Source: JACJXF01 sp964349045 (GTDB lineage Bacteria > Bacteroidota > Bacteroidia > Bacteroidales > GCA-2748055). Taken from it: a stretch of 36,567 nt of DNA. The position numbers were made by a program, and so were the translations under genes. The stretch covers positions 1-36,567 of the forward strand of contig CAYGFI010000031.1 of NCBI GenBank assembly GCA_964349045.1. Direction: 5' to 3'. Under the pieces are notes generated by a model. That model did not search any database and was not told the origin of the DNA. It saw nothing but the letters and a program-made list of their open reading frames with translations. Within the stretch, counting starts at the first letter, position 1. Every line of letters begins with the position of its first letter. Below, one piece after another: positions 1-9,673 of the stretch.

Positions 1-2384
1 TTATAAAGTTTGGTAATATAAATTCCTGGGTTTAGATTAAACTTTGATAGTGAAAAGGAATGCATTCCTGCCGGAAGGTATTCCTGCGAGTAAGCAGTTG
101 CTAATTTCGCTCCGCTAATGGAAAATATTTCATAATTAACAATTCCCTCTTGAAATAGTTCAAATGTGAGCATGCCATCCGAATCAACAGGATTTGGGAA
201 GGCGTTTAAACCCTGTAATTGTAATTTATTTTCAATACTATTAGGCGATGAAGTAAAACCAATTGCATCAAGCATTGGTTGAATTTCAGGATTGCTCATA
301 AAAAGGTTCCAGAGCAATTGTGTTCTATGGTTCTCGATCATCAAAATAATAGGCCCCTGGTCGATAGCAAGGTAAGATGTCGCCCACCAGTTCCTCTTCT
401 GGTTAAACGCATCATAAAATCCCATCCAGTTCCAGGTTTTATCTCCCAGTTCCCTGTAAAAATGTTTCAACGCGAGCATGGATTCTTCCGGGGTATAAGG
501 GAAAGATGCAAGAGCGGCAGTAGGCGAAATGGTGCCATTATCGCGACCCGAGGTTGGCTCATGAACCGTGTACCCGTCAGGATCATCGCTCGCTGTCATA
601 CCCCAGCAGGCTTCGCCGTAACCGGTATAATTTTTTGGGTTTTGTTTTGCATAAGCATGGTGGATCAATGCCACGCTCCTGTTATTATCAAAATAATTGG
701 CATAACTGTCAGCTATGTTTCGAGGATCAAATCCCAGGAAGGAGTAATGTGCAAAAAAGAGCGGGCCGCCATAATCCCAGCCCACTCTGAGTTTTTGACC
801 ATAAAAGGTTTTCCCGTTAATGTAATAAGAATTCCCGGCCCAGCCGGTTTTCCAGAGAGAAGCAGGAACTGGGTGTGTAGGGGATGCAATGGCCAGCAGG
901 TAAACTATAGCAGCCTCATTCCAGCCCCTGACTTGCATATTCATCTCCCATGCATAGTTGGGCGACCAGTGCCAGTAGAGTACATTCTGATTATTCTGCC
1001 GGTACCAGTCCCACTCGACTTCTTCCCACAGGGTGGTGATTCTTTCAACTATGCTTTGTTCATCAGCATCAGTACCATTAAAATATTGCCGTACCGTAAG
1101 CAGGCCCTGAATCATAAAGGCTGTTTCAACAAGGTCACCACCATTGTCTTTTGTACTGAAAGGTATTACTTTACCTGTTTTCCCGTTAATAAAATGACCC
1201 CATGCCCCATGAAAGCGATCGGATGTTTCAAGAAAATTTAATATTTTCAACATCCTCTCAATGCCCTGCTCACGGGTAATGTAGCCCCGTTCAATTCCAA
1301 CAATGATTGCCATTACACCAAAACCGGAGCCTCCCGAGGTAACCATGTCAACCGGATAGTTACGATCCCGACTCATTCCAGAATTTGGTTCTGCATAATC
1401 CCAGAAATAGCGGAAAGTATATCGCTCAACCATATCGAGCAATTCTTCATCATTCAATACCCTGGTTGAGGCTGAAACCGTATCAGAAGGTGCTGATGGA
1501 TCATTGTTCTCATTCAGAGCTTTCACCCGGTAGGAAGCATTAACAGTTGTTCCCATGGATTTTACCCAGTCGACAAAAATGGTAGTGGCTTTGTCGGTTA
1601 CTTTTATTATAGTAAAAGTATTTCCACCATCGAGTGAACGATCTATTTCATAACCATTTAATGAAGTTTCAGGATTTAAACTCCATGAAATCTCAATATG
1701 GTTTTCATATCCCGTTGCAACCACTCCTGATGGTTTTGAAGCAGGAGGAAATGTTCCGTCTCCTTTAAAAACTCTCATATCATCAATAAGTAGAGTATGC
1801 TGAACTCCGTCGGAAGCGTTTTGCGTGAATCCGATGGTTTTGATCTTTGTGAAGTCTGTTCCGTCTGCTGCATTAAAGAATTCCGACATTGGTATTGCAA
1901 CCCGATTCCAGACTCCGGGGTCCAGATCAGCAATCCAGGGAGTCAACAGGTGAAAAGTGCTTTTTTTATTGGTTACATCTTCCATGAAAACTTTTGGGAG
2001 ATTATTTGCAGTAATTCCTTCAACGCTGTATAACCAAAACATTAATGTGTCGGTAGAGCTGATATTTTTTTCTGTCCAATTACTCCCTGCTGCAATAGCG
2101 AACCATCCACCACCTGCTTTGGAGAGCCATTTTAACCTCAGACTGTTAACACCCTGGTGTGCTGGCAAAACCGATTCAACCGGAAATTTTCTGAGCTCAG
2201 TGCCCAGTCTTTCCAGTTCGCTCGGCGCTGTCAGCTCCATCCAGCTAAAATCCCAATAATCAGTTGCGGGACTATCCTGAAAGTACAGATATGTCTGTGC
2301 ATTCAGACCTATGCTTCTGAAGATTAAAACAGTCAGTAATATTATCAAAACAACAATCCTTTTAAATTCTTTTTGTTTTAACAT
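1..2384 (-). CDS. GH144-type glucanase A, multidomain, T9SS-secreted (3' end outside window)
   Basis: The frame stays open from ATG at 2384 to the left edge, giving about 794 residues. An N-terminal signal peptide ends near LNAQ. Residues about 30-210 look like a jelly-roll carbohydrate-binding module (ends LLIDDMRVF), and about 213-305 are a fibronectin III domain. About 308-708 form the glucoamylase-like domain (PF10091; CAZy GH144 is the closest characterised family), with motifs WDYAEP, HGAWGHFING, EEVEWDW, YWHWSP and IDQGPI. The tail after residue 710 (FPNPVDSDG, then beta-strand repeats) is a T9SS type A sorting domain, so the protein should be exported and surface-attached or released. 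It is the last visible gene of the locus, 3 nt after the GH3 gene. GH144 enzymes cleave beta-1,2-glucan; that substrate is inferred from the family. The stop codon is not visible. Confidence 0.88.
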   Translation of the reverse strand, partial: MLKQKEFKRIVVLIILLTVLIFRSIGLNAQTYLYFQDSPATDYWDFSWMELTAPSELERLGTELRKFPVESVLPAHQGVNSLRLKWLSKAGGGWFAIAAGSNWTEKNISSTDTLMFWLYSVEGITANNLPKVFMEDVTNKKSTFHLLTPWIADLDPGVWNRVAIPMSEFFNAADGTDFTKIKTIGFTQNASDGVQHTLLIDDMRVFKGDGTFPPASKPSGVVATGYENHIEISWSLNPETSLNGYEIDRSLDGGNTFTIIKVTDKATTIFVDWVKSMGTTVNASYRVKALNENNDPSAPSDTVSASTRVLNDEELLDMVERYTFRYFWDYAEPNSGMSRDRNYPVDMVTSGGSGFGVMAIIVGIERGYITREQGIERMLKILNFLETSDRFHGAWGHFINGKTGKVIPFSTKDNGGDLVETAFMIQGLLTVRQYFNGTDADEQSIVERITTLWEEVEWDWYRQNNQNVLYWHWSPNYAWEMNMQVRGWNEAAIVYLLAIASPTHPVPASLWKTGWAGNSYYINGKTFYGQKLRVGWDYGGPLFFAHYSFLGFDPRNIADSYANYFDNNRSVALIHHAYAKQNPKNYTGYGEACWGMTASDDPDGYTVHEPTSGRDNGTISPTAALASFPYTPEESMLALKHFYRELGDKTWNWMGFYDAFNQKRNWWATSYLAIDQGPIILMIENHRTQLLWNLFMSNPEIQPMLDAIGFTSSPNSIENKLQLQGLNAFPNPVDSDGMLTFELFQEGIVNYEIFSISGAKLATAYSQEYLPAGMHSFSLSKFNLNPGIYITKLY

Positions 2385-2387
2385 CAG

Positions 2388-4655
2388 CTAATTGTATGTG
2401 AGTGAAAAACTTCCCTCTTTAAGAGAAACCGAATTGGCGCCGGCATATACCTTAAATTCACCGGGCTCTGCTATGTATTCCATGCCGGAATTATAGAATC
2501 TGAGATCATCACTGCACAGAATAAAAGAAATCTCAGTTTGCTCTCCTTTTTTCAAAAAGATTTTTTTAAATCCTTTTAATTCTTTTACCGGCCGGGTAAC
2601 ACTTCCAACAAGGTCACGGATATAGAGCTGTACAATTTCCTCCCCATCATATTCCCCGGTATTTTTCAAGGTGAAATTAATTCTGAGTGAATCAGACATT
2701 CCGATTTTATCACTACTTAATTGTAGCGGGCCGTATTCAAAACCCGTGTAGCTTAAACCATACCCGAATGGGTATTGCGGATCGTTGGTTACATCAAGAT
2801 ATTGGGTCGTGTACTTATTATTCACATCGAAAGGCCGGCCGGTATTTTTGTAATTGTAATAGAGAGGGATTTGTCCCACATTCCTTGGGAAAGTCATCAC
2901 TAATTTACCTGAAGGATTGTAATCTCCTGAAATAATATCAGCTATTGCATCTCCGGCCCGGGTTCCCAGGTGCCATGCGTATAAAATGGTGTTTGCTTTT
3001 ATTGCCAGCATAGGGAATGTAAGGGGTCTCTCGGCTAATATTATCACAATTACCGGTTTACCGGTTTTAATAAGTTCGATGGCCAGTTCTTCCTGGATTC
3101 CGGGGATATTGATATTTGATCGACTTGCTGCTTCTCCGCTGTGAATTTCTTTTTCCCCGATGGCAACAATAATGATATCAGAATTTGTTGCAAGTTTCAG
3201 GGCTTTGACAAAACCCATTTTATCGGGGGAGTAAAAATCGCATCCATCACTGAATTCTATTTTGGATGAAGGGAATTCTTTTTTCAGACCATCAAGAACG
3301 CTTGTTGCATTGCTTGCATCTCCCGCTCCATGCCAGCTGCCGATCATATCGGCCTGGTTATTACCAAGCGGACCTATAACTGCAATTTTTTTTGTATTTT
3401 TTGATATTGGGAGGATTGGTTTTCCTTTAAAGGGATCATTTTTCAGCAGAACTACCGATTCGCGTGCAGATTTAAGCGCATGTGCCATAATTTCCTCTGA
3501 GTACAACACTTCGGCTTCGCGTTTATCATCGAAATATAAATATGGATCATCAAAAAGTCCAAGCTGGAATTTTACCCGGAGGATTCTTCTAACCGCTTCA
3601 TCAATAGTACTAATTGATACTTTTCCCTCATCAAGAGATTTTTTCAGAAAGTCGATATATATTGCCGACTGCATATCCATATCCATTCCTGCATGAATTG
3701 CAAGTTCACCTGCATGTTTGGGGTCGGAAGCAAGCCCGTGATCCACCAGCTGACCTACTCCGGTATAATCGGCAACGACAAATCCCCTGAAACCCAATTC
3801 TTCCCTTAAAATCTTTGTAAGCAGAAAGCTGTTAGCGTGTGCAGGGATGCCGAACAATTCATTAAAAGATGCCATAACGGTTACAGCTCCCGCTTCAATG
3901 CCTGCTTTATAGGGAGGGAGGTAATCCTGGCGGAAACTGATTTCCGACATATCAACGGTATTGTAATCCCTTCCTGCAATTGGCGCTCCGTATGCAGCGA
4001 AATGTTTTATACAGGCTGCCACCGTGAAAGGATCTGCCAGATCATCACCCTGGAAACCTTTTACTCTTGCTGCCGCGATCAGACTGCCAAGGTATGCATC
4101 TTCACCGGAGCCTTCTGAAACCCTTCCCCAACGGGGATCGCGGGAAATATCTGCCATTGGTCCAAAGGTCCAGCTGAGACCTGAAGCGGCGGCTTCACCA
4201 GCTGCCAGGCGCGCTGATTCTCTGATCAGTTCAATGTTCCAGGAGCAGGCTTCGGCAAGTGGGATCGGGAAAATTGTTTTGTGACCGTGGATTACATCAT
4301 ATCCAAACAGAAGCGGGATACCCAGCCGGGTTTCTTCCACAGCAATTTTCTGCAGCCTCCTGTTATATGCCACGGTATGAGCATTGAAAATATTACCGCA
4401 TCTTCCTGTGCGGATCTCTTCAATATAATTATCTCTCATGGTCGGACCGGTTACATCCCAGTCGCTGGTGTACAGGGTAAGCTGACCGAGTTTTTCTTCA
4501 AGGGTCATCAATGCCAGGACAGAATCGACTCGGGAATTCAGGACTTCTTCAGCAGGATTTTTGGATGTGGGTTTATTGCAGCTGCTTGTGAATAGTATCA
4601 CTATCGTCAGTATTCCAACATAGGATGCCCGGGGGTATTTTTTATTTATTCTCAT
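2388..4655 (-). CDS. bglX: GH3 beta-glucosidase lipoprotein (BglX type)
   Basis: The protein has 755 residues, the usual size for BglX-type GH3 enzymes. The signal peptide ends in lipobox TSSC with Cys26. The GH3 N-terminal barrel contains GFGPMADISRDPRWGR-like and KHFAAYG substrate-binding motifs and the predicted nucleophile Asp296 in VVADYTGV. The GH3 C-terminal domain carries the likely acid/base Glu508 in HSGEAASR, and a fibronectin-III-like domain ends the protein. It should release glucose from the non-reducing end of beta-gluco-oligosaccharides. Beside GH144 genes, sophoro-oligosaccharides (beta-1,2) are the likely substrate, as known for the GH3 partner of GH144 in Bacteroides. The residues after Cys26 (NKPTSKN) lack the acidic surface-export signal, so a periplasmic position is inferred. 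The gene lies 190 nt after glucanase B, with a REP-like hairpin pair between. The symbol reflects family only. Confidence 0.92.
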   Translation of the reverse strand: MRINKKYPRASYVGILTIVILFTSSCNKPTSKNPAEEVLNSRVDSVLALMTLEEKLGQLTLYTSDWDVTGPTMRDNYIEEIRTGRCGNIFNAHTVAYNRRLQKIAVEETRLGIPLLFGYDVIHGHKTIFPIPLAEACSWNIELIRESARLAAGEAAASGLSWTFGPMADISRDPRWGRVSEGSGEDAYLGSLIAAARVKGFQGDDLADPFTVAACIKHFAAYGAPIAGRDYNTVDMSEISFRQDYLPPYKAGIEAGAVTVMASFNELFGIPAHANSFLLTKILREELGFRGFVVADYTGVGQLVDHGLASDPKHAGELAIHAGMDMDMQSAIYIDFLKKSLDEGKVSISTIDEAVRRILRVKFQLGLFDDPYLYFDDKREAEVLYSEEIMAHALKSARESVVLLKNDPFKGKPILPISKNTKKIAVIGPLGNNQADMIGSWHGAGDASNATSVLDGLKKEFPSSKIEFSDGCDFYSPDKMGFVKALKLATNSDIIIVAIGEKEIHSGEAASRSNINIPGIQEELAIELIKTGKPVIVIILAERPLTFPMLAIKANTILYAWHLGTRAGDAIADIISGDYNPSGKLVMTFPRNVGQIPLYYNYKNTGRPFDVNNKYTTQYLDVTNDPQYPFGYGLSYTGFEYGPLQLSSDKIGMSDSLRINFTLKNTGEYDGEEIVQLYIRDLVGSVTRPVKELKGFKKIFLKKGEQTEISFILCSDDLRFYNSGMEYIAEPGEFKVYAGANSVSLKEGSFSLTYN

Positions 4656-4694
4656 GTAATTGTTGCCTTATCTTTATTGCTTTCCACTCACATT

Positions 4695-4738
4695 CACAGG
4701 GCGCTGCCCTGTGTTGTTGTCTTGCGGGCTTTCAGCCC
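4695..4738. repeat. REP-like pair of perfect hairpins between GH144 B and GH3
   Basis: Two GC-rich inverted repeats lie 12 nt apart. The first, 4695-4713, has 8-bp arms CACAGGGC and GCCCTGTG around a 3-nt loop. The second, 4726-4738, has 5-bp arms GGGCT and AGCCC around TTC. They sit in an otherwise AT-rich 190-nt gap inside the operon. This arrangement resembles REP/BIME elements scattered by RAYT transposases, and in the mRNA it would form stable stems just upstream of the GH3 gene. Neither hairpin is followed by a T-run, so they are unlikely to be intrinsic terminators. The assignment to a dispersed family is inferred. Confidence 0.55.
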
Positions 4739-4845
4739 TTCACTTCTGTTATTCCACCTTGTTCAGGAGGGGATTTACAGGAATAGATTAAAACAGAAGC
4801 AAGGATAGCATCATCTTTTAAAGTTTTATATTTCATATTCTCAGT

Positions 4846-6861
4846 TTAATACGTAAAACCAATGGCCGTAAGAGCGTTCTGTATTTCGGGATTTCCCATA
4901 AAAAGATTCCAGACCAGTTGAGTTCTGTAGTTTTCAATCATTACAATTATTGGTCCTTGATCGATAGAAATATACGATTTGGCCCACCATCCGACAGTAG
5001 GATTAAATGCGTCATAAAAACCATATTGACCCCAGAGTTTGTCACCCAGGATATAATAAAAATACTTTAATGCTGCCATCGATTCTTCAGGAGTATAGGG
5101 AAATGAAGATAGAGCAGCAGTTGGAGTTATTACACCCAAATCATTCGTTGGTGAATGAGCATTGTATCCGCTTTGATTATCACTGGCAGTAAGTCCCCAT
5201 GAATTTTCGCCATACCCGGTATAATTTCTCGGGTTTGCAATACAATATGCTCGGTTAACAAGGGTGTGATTTCTATGTTGCTCCCAATAGTTAACATATT
5301 GATCCTTAAGATTCCTTGGATCAAGCCCAAGAAAAGAATAGTGAGCAAAAAACAAAGGTCCGCCATAATCATAGCCAATCTGAAGTTTATACCCGAAGAA
5401 ACTTCTGCTATTTACTACACTGCCATTCTGCATATAACCTGACTTGTAAGAAGATGCAGATATCGGGTGAGTTGGGGATGCGATGCCAAGGACATAACAA
5501 ATAAGTGTCTCATTTACTCCCCGTATTTGCATATTCATTATCCATCCTTTATCAGGTGACCAATGCCAGTAGAGAGTACTTCCTCCCCGGGCAAACCAGT
5601 CCCACTCCACTTCCTCCCATAGTGTGGTTATGCGATTCATAAGTTCCTGTTCGGTGGGATCTCCCGGATTCAGGTATTCACGAAAAGCCAGCAAACCCTG
5701 GACTAAAAAGGCTGTTTCAACCAGGTCGGCTCCATTATCGTTGCTTCCAAATGGTATAACTTTTCCGGTTGATCCATTAATCCAATGAGGCCATGCGCCA
5801 TGAAAACGGTCGCATGTTTCAAGGAAATTGAGGATTTTGTCCATTCTCTGTAATACATCAGAACGGGTAATAAAATTTCTTTCAACACCAACAATAAGAG
5901 CCATGATCCCAAATCCGGAGCCTCCTATAGTCACAATATCGCCCGATCCATATCTTTCACGAGACATTCCACAGGAGGGGTGTGCGTAATCCCAGTAAAA
6001 TTTGAAGGTCTGCTCCTGGACAAGGGTAAGAAGCTCTTCATCGCTGATTAGTGGAAATTTTGGGTTGTTGTCTGCTGTTGTGTAAAATGAGTTTGAAAAG
6101 CTTTCAAAAGTAAACCCGTTGGCTGCTATAAGACCTGAAGAAATAATAAAGTAATATTTTGAATATCCGGCAAGTTCTGATTCAATTGTAATAGTTACCC
6201 TCCGGTTTTCATTTGAGAGGGAATACGAAAGAATTGGGGAGCCCGATAAACTGAAAGCGGTCTGGAAAGTTGATGGATTAAGGGCTTCCGAGAAATCGAT
6301 AATTAATACTGAGTTTTCCAGTGAAATTTCTTTTAAAGTTGCGGGAGGTTTGAAGTTGATTCCATTCAGTGTAATCTGCTCCACTTTTAAGATGCCACTC
6401 CTGGTGGCAAAGAGGTAAGTTATTCCTGCAAAACTTTCTTTGTTTTTACCTTTTATTTTTGAACTTATAATCAGCGAATAGTCAGTAGAGTTTTCAAGGC
6501 CGGAATCGGGAGCCATCACAATCGTTCGCTGGTCATCCTGATATGTAAAACTGCAACTTACCAGGGAATTATTTTCATTACGGATTTCAACGTTTTGAGG
6601 TACTGTGGATGTGTCAATGCTACTACTGAAAGAAATCAGAAAACTCTGATCTACCTCTAAGCCAGTGGTTTTTTCCTGGGAATTTAAGTTTGTGGATCCT
6701 GTTTTAACTTTTAAGATCTGGACGATTCCATAGTCAAAATCGTCCTCTTTATCTTTTTTACAGGAGGATATAAAAATTATTGAAAAACTTAGAAATACTA
6801 TGGGTAAAATTTTTTTCAAATAGTCTGGTTTTAATTTGATTTGGGAAGGTTCACGGAACAT
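4846..6861 (-). CDS. GH144-type glucanase B, surface lipoprotein with Ig-like domains
   Basis: ATG at 6861 was chosen over an upstream in-frame TTG at 6873, giving 671 residues. The signal peptide ends in lipobox ISSC (Cys34), followed by KKDKEDD. This acidic stretch matches the lipoprotein export signal that sends Bacteroidota lipoproteins to the cell surface. Residues about 40-150 and 155-260 look like Big_5/bacterial Ig-like domains. About 271-671 is the PF10091/GH144 catalytic domain (WDYAHP, HGAWPHWING, LVETAFLVQGLL, EEVEWDW, YWHWSP, SYISIDQGPI). It is closer to glucanase A than to C in these motifs. An endo-acting beta-1,2-glucanase working outside the cell is the best guess from family and sorting signal. 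The next gene downstream (GH3) follows after the REP-like gap. Confidence 0.9.
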   Translation of the reverse strand: MFREPSQIKLKPDYLKKILPIVFLSFSIIFISSCKKDKEDDFDYGIVQILKVKTGSTNLNSQEKTTGLEVDQSFLISFSSSIDTSTVPQNVEIRNENNSLVSCSFTYQDDQRTIVMAPDSGLENSTDYSLIISSKIKGKNKESFAGITYLFATRSGILKVEQITLNGINFKPPATLKEISLENSVLIIDFSEALNPSTFQTAFSLSGSPILSYSLSNENRRVTITIESELAGYSKYYFIISSGLIAANGFTFESFSNSFYTTADNNPKFPLISDEELLTLVQEQTFKFYWDYAHPSCGMSRERYGSGDIVTIGGSGFGIMALIVGVERNFITRSDVLQRMDKILNFLETCDRFHGAWPHWINGSTGKVIPFGSNDNGADLVETAFLVQGLLAFREYLNPGDPTEQELMNRITTLWEEVEWDWFARGGSTLYWHWSPDKGWIMNMQIRGVNETLICYVLGIASPTHPISASSYKSGYMQNGSVVNSRSFFGYKLQIGYDYGGPLFFAHYSFLGLDPRNLKDQYVNYWEQHRNHTLVNRAYCIANPRNYTGYGENSWGLTASDNQSGYNAHSPTNDLGVITPTAALSSFPYTPEESMAALKYFYYILGDKLWGQYGFYDAFNPTVGWWAKSYISIDQGPIIVMIENYRTQLVWNLFMGNPEIQNALTAIGFTY

Positions 6862-6892
6862 GAACCTCCCCAAAATCAGTTTAAAATTATAA

Positions 6893-8152
6893 TTACGGTT
6901 TTTCGGAATTATACATCAGTCCGATTTCAACAGAAGTAAGTGCTTTATGGAATACCCTTACATCATCAAGCTGACCTTTAAAGTGGTTTGCTCCTGGCAG
7001 ATCATATCCTCCCCATGGCTCAGCATCCCACATTACACCACCCCTGGATTGAATAAATCCAAAAGCAAGTTCGTTCTTTACATCTGGCTCAGAACCTCCA
7101 TATTTCAGTCCTACACTGCTTGCAATAATTTCAGGTTCGCCGGCTAAATTTGCAAATAAATCATGATCCTGGGTTTTAACAAGTTCTCCATTCAGATAAA
7201 AACTTCTCTCCCTGGTTTCATTATTATAGACATAGGTAATATGAGCCCATTTTTCTTTAAGACTGGCATCGATAGCTGCGTTTTCTTTGTTGAAAGTAGT
7301 TCCAATATATCCCCCATTATCTTTTGTCAGACCATCCCCGTTATACAATAAATCTCCACCGGTTGCTGTGGTTCCATCTTCCAGTTCAAACATAACCGGC
7401 ATTTTGAATTCTTTAAAAGAGCCACCAATTTCTAATTGAAAACCAAAGAAGGCACCCAGACCAATAACAAAATGACCATGTCCGGCTTCCATTGCCTTAA
7501 CCCATATGCTTAATGTAAAATTTTCAGTTTCTACAAGTGCATCCCCATTGGCATACTCAATGATACTTGTAGTGCCGTTGAACTCTGCTGCTTTTCCTGC
7601 AGCTGTATTACGTGATGTCACGTATGAAATATCCACAACACCGTCTGATTTTGGATTCATACTGCCAACCTGATCGTTTGCATTATTTTCGAAATTCCAG
7701 TATGCAACGGTACCTGCCGGAACAAATGTTCCGATTGTTGTGAAGGTACGTGCGAATGCTGTATTGGCAAGTTTTTCAGCTGACATAAGTCCTGCGCCAA
7801 AACTTAGTTCAAATAAAGTACCGTTCCCAAGTGGTTCGGTGGTGGTAATGGTGATAGTTTTACCAGATACAGCAATAGAAATAGCAATATTAGTGTCATC
7901 ATAATCCTGATTCAGGATTATGTTTGCAGCGGTTGCCGTTGCAGCATCAACGTCAGTATTAAAGGTAGCTACTATGGTAGGTTCAACCGGCACTGTATTT
8001 GGTGAGCTTGCACCATTCAGATCAATATCACCAACAACGAGGCTTACGAGCTTCAAGGGTGATGCTTCATCTTCTTTATCACAGCTGCTTATTGTTACTG
8101 CAATAAAAGCAGCAGCAAGAATTAGACTTAAAAGAACGTTTTTTTTATTCAT
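6893..8152 (-). CDS. Surface glycan-binding lipoprotein (Ig-like + LamG)
   Basis: The protein has 419 residues. The lipobox ISSC places Cys24 before DKEDE, an acidic surface-export signal. Residues about 33-140 form a Big_5-type Ig-like domain (VPVEPTIVATFNTDV). About 145-415 form a LamG/concanavalin-A-like jelly roll (VAYWNFENNANDQVG, then FKGQLDDVRVFHKALTSVEI at the end). No glycosidase motif is visible. It occupies the SusE/SGBP position directly after SusD, so it probably captures the target polysaccharide at the surface for the SusCD complex. It lies 33 nt after susD and about 31 nt before glucanase B, so co-transcription is likely. Binding specificity cannot be read from the sequence. 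Confidence 0.83.
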   Translation of the reverse strand: MNKKNVLLSLILAAAFIAVTISSCDKEDEASPLKLVSLVVGDIDLNGASSPNTVPVEPTIVATFNTDVDAATATAANIILNQDYDDTNIAISIAVSGKTITITTTEPLGNGTLFELSFGAGLMSAEKLANTAFARTFTTIGTFVPAGTVAYWNFENNANDQVGSMNPKSDGVVDISYVTSRNTAAGKAAEFNGTTSIIEYANGDALVETENFTLSIWVKAMEAGHGHFVIGLGAFFGFQLEIGGSFKEFKMPVMFELEDGTTATGGDLLYNGDGLTKDNGGYIGTTFNKENAAIDASLKEKWAHITYVYNNETRERSFYLNGELVKTQDHDLFANLAGEPEIIASSVGLKYGGSEPDVKNELAFGFIQSRGGVMWDAEPWGGYDLPGANHFKGQLDDVRVFHKALTSVEIGLMYNSEKP

Positions 8153-8185
8153 ATTTAAAAAATTAAAGGTTAAAGATCATTGTTA

Positions 8186-9670
8186 TTATTGCCAAAAAGT
8201 ATTCTGAATAAGGCTTCCCTGTGAAATATCAATTTCCGACTGAGGAATGGGGAAGAAATCATGTTTTCCACTTATAAATCCAAGAGGGCCAAGTACTTCA
8301 ACTGCCTTTCCTGTTCTTATAAGATCCCAGAACCTGTGTTGTTCAAGAGCAAGCTCATACCTTCTTTCTTCAAGGATCAGGTCACGAAGGGCATCTTTAT
8401 CGGTTTCGGTTATTTCAGGCAGTATGGCGTCATTGCTACCACGTGCCCGGGCCCTAACATCTTCCAGATAAACAAGTGCTTCGTCGGGTTTATTGTTTTC
8501 ATTAAGAGCTTCGGAAGCTATAAGCAGTACATCTGCATACCTCATTAGACGCCGGTTGTGTCCCCACTGGGTAATAGTATTATCACCGGGGATCCAGACT
8601 TTCTGGTTATAGCATTCTATTTCTATGATATTGTCGGATGCGTCTTTTATTTCATTTGGAGTTGTACCGTCTCCTAAAATTTCAACGCCATCAAGTATTT
8701 CCCCAAGGAAAATAATAGTTGACTGCATGCGCGGATCGCCTGGTTCAAATGAGTCGCGCAGATCAATACTCGGGCGGTTAAATCCCCATCCCCTGTTTGG
8801 GGTTCCCCTGACACCTTGTGTATTGGCGTACTGGTTTCCCGGATTACCCTCCAGACTCTGGGCTCCAACCTCAAAGATTGATTCGACACCATTTTCACCA
8901 AGCAAACTATTTGCATCTTCAAAGTTAGACTCCAGGCTGTATTCATCGGAGGTAATTACTTCTAATGCGTACTTTTCTGCATTTACAAAATCATTCTGGA
9001 AAAGATAAACTTTAGCAAGCAAAGCTTTTGCTGCTCCGCTTGTAGCTCTTCCCAGATCTTCGTCAGCATATTCACTTTTCAGGGGAAGATTATCTTTTGC
9101 AAAGGTTAAATCACCGATAATAAAATTATAAAGGGTGGTTTTATCAGATTTGACAAGTTTTAATGGAGGAGCAGTGGTTTCAACAAGAGGAACCTCTCCC
9201 CATGCCCTTACCAGGTCAAAGTAGAATACAGCCCTGAGAAAGCGTGCTTCTGCGGTATAACGGGTTTTCAGACCGGCATCCATTTCTATACCGTCAATTT
9301 TTTCAATGACCACATTGGCTCTTTTAATACCTAAATAAAGTGTTGCCCACCAGCGATCAAGACCGTCAGCAGTGGTTGTAAATGAAAAATCATCATAGGG
9401 GCCTACATTTGGAAGCTGATCGTTTGGATTACTTCCTTTATGTGCATCATCTGACATGACATCGAGAATGGGAAAACCCCCTGAATTGAAGCTCCAGTCG
9501 CGGGTGGTGGCATAAACAGCATTGGTAGCAAGAAGGGCATCACTTGCAGATACCGGGAATGACTCCTGTGTAAGATTACCCTGCAGGCTTTTGTCAAGGA
9601 AATCTTCACATCCGGCCATAAGCAGAAGGGATGCTAGACCGGGAATAAAATATTTTTTTAAAGGCTTCAT
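8186..9670 (-). CDS. susD: SusD/RagB family outer-membrane lipoprotein
   Basis: The protein has 494 residues, normal for SusD. The lipobox MAGC gives Cys21, followed by EDF. The N-terminal SusD-like TPR region carries the family's opening CEDFLDKSLQG and ARFLRAVFYFDLVRAWGEVPL. The C-terminal RagB/SusD domain contains RRLMRYADVLLIASEALNE and ELALEQHRFWDLIRTG. It forms the hinged lid of the SusC transporter and binds glycan at the cell surface. Only 3 nt separate it from susC upstream. The susD symbol marks the family position, not starch specificity. Confidence 0.96.
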   Translation of the reverse strand: MKPLKKYFIPGLASLLLMAGCEDFLDKSLQGNLTQESFPVSASDALLATNAVYATTRDWSFNSGGFPILDVMSDDAHKGSNPNDQLPNVGPYDDFSFTTTADGLDRWWATLYLGIKRANVVIEKIDGIEMDAGLKTRYTAEARFLRAVFYFDLVRAWGEVPLVETTAPPLKLVKSDKTTLYNFIIGDLTFAKDNLPLKSEYADEDLGRATSGAAKALLAKVYLFQNDFVNAEKYALEVITSDEYSLESNFEDANSLLGENGVESIFEVGAQSLEGNPGNQYANTQGVRGTPNRGWGFNRPSIDLRDSFEPGDPRMQSTIIFLGEILDGVEILGDGTTPNEIKDASDNIIEIECYNQKVWIPGDNTITQWGHNRRLMRYADVLLIASEALNENNKPDEALVYLEDVRARARGSNDAILPEITETDKDALRDLILEERRYELALEQHRFWDLIRTGKAVEVLGPLGFISGKHDFFPIPQSEIDISQGSLIQNTFWQ

Positions 9671-9673
9671 ATC

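Noticed and set aside
279..1241. Open plus-strand reading frame of 320 codons
   Set aside because: It lies antisense to glucanase A, whose minus-strand frame shows clear domains; the plus-strand product resembles no family.
2388..4655. Plus-strand frames opposite the GH3 gene
   Set aside because: They are antisense to a well-supported GH3 frame and show no domain.
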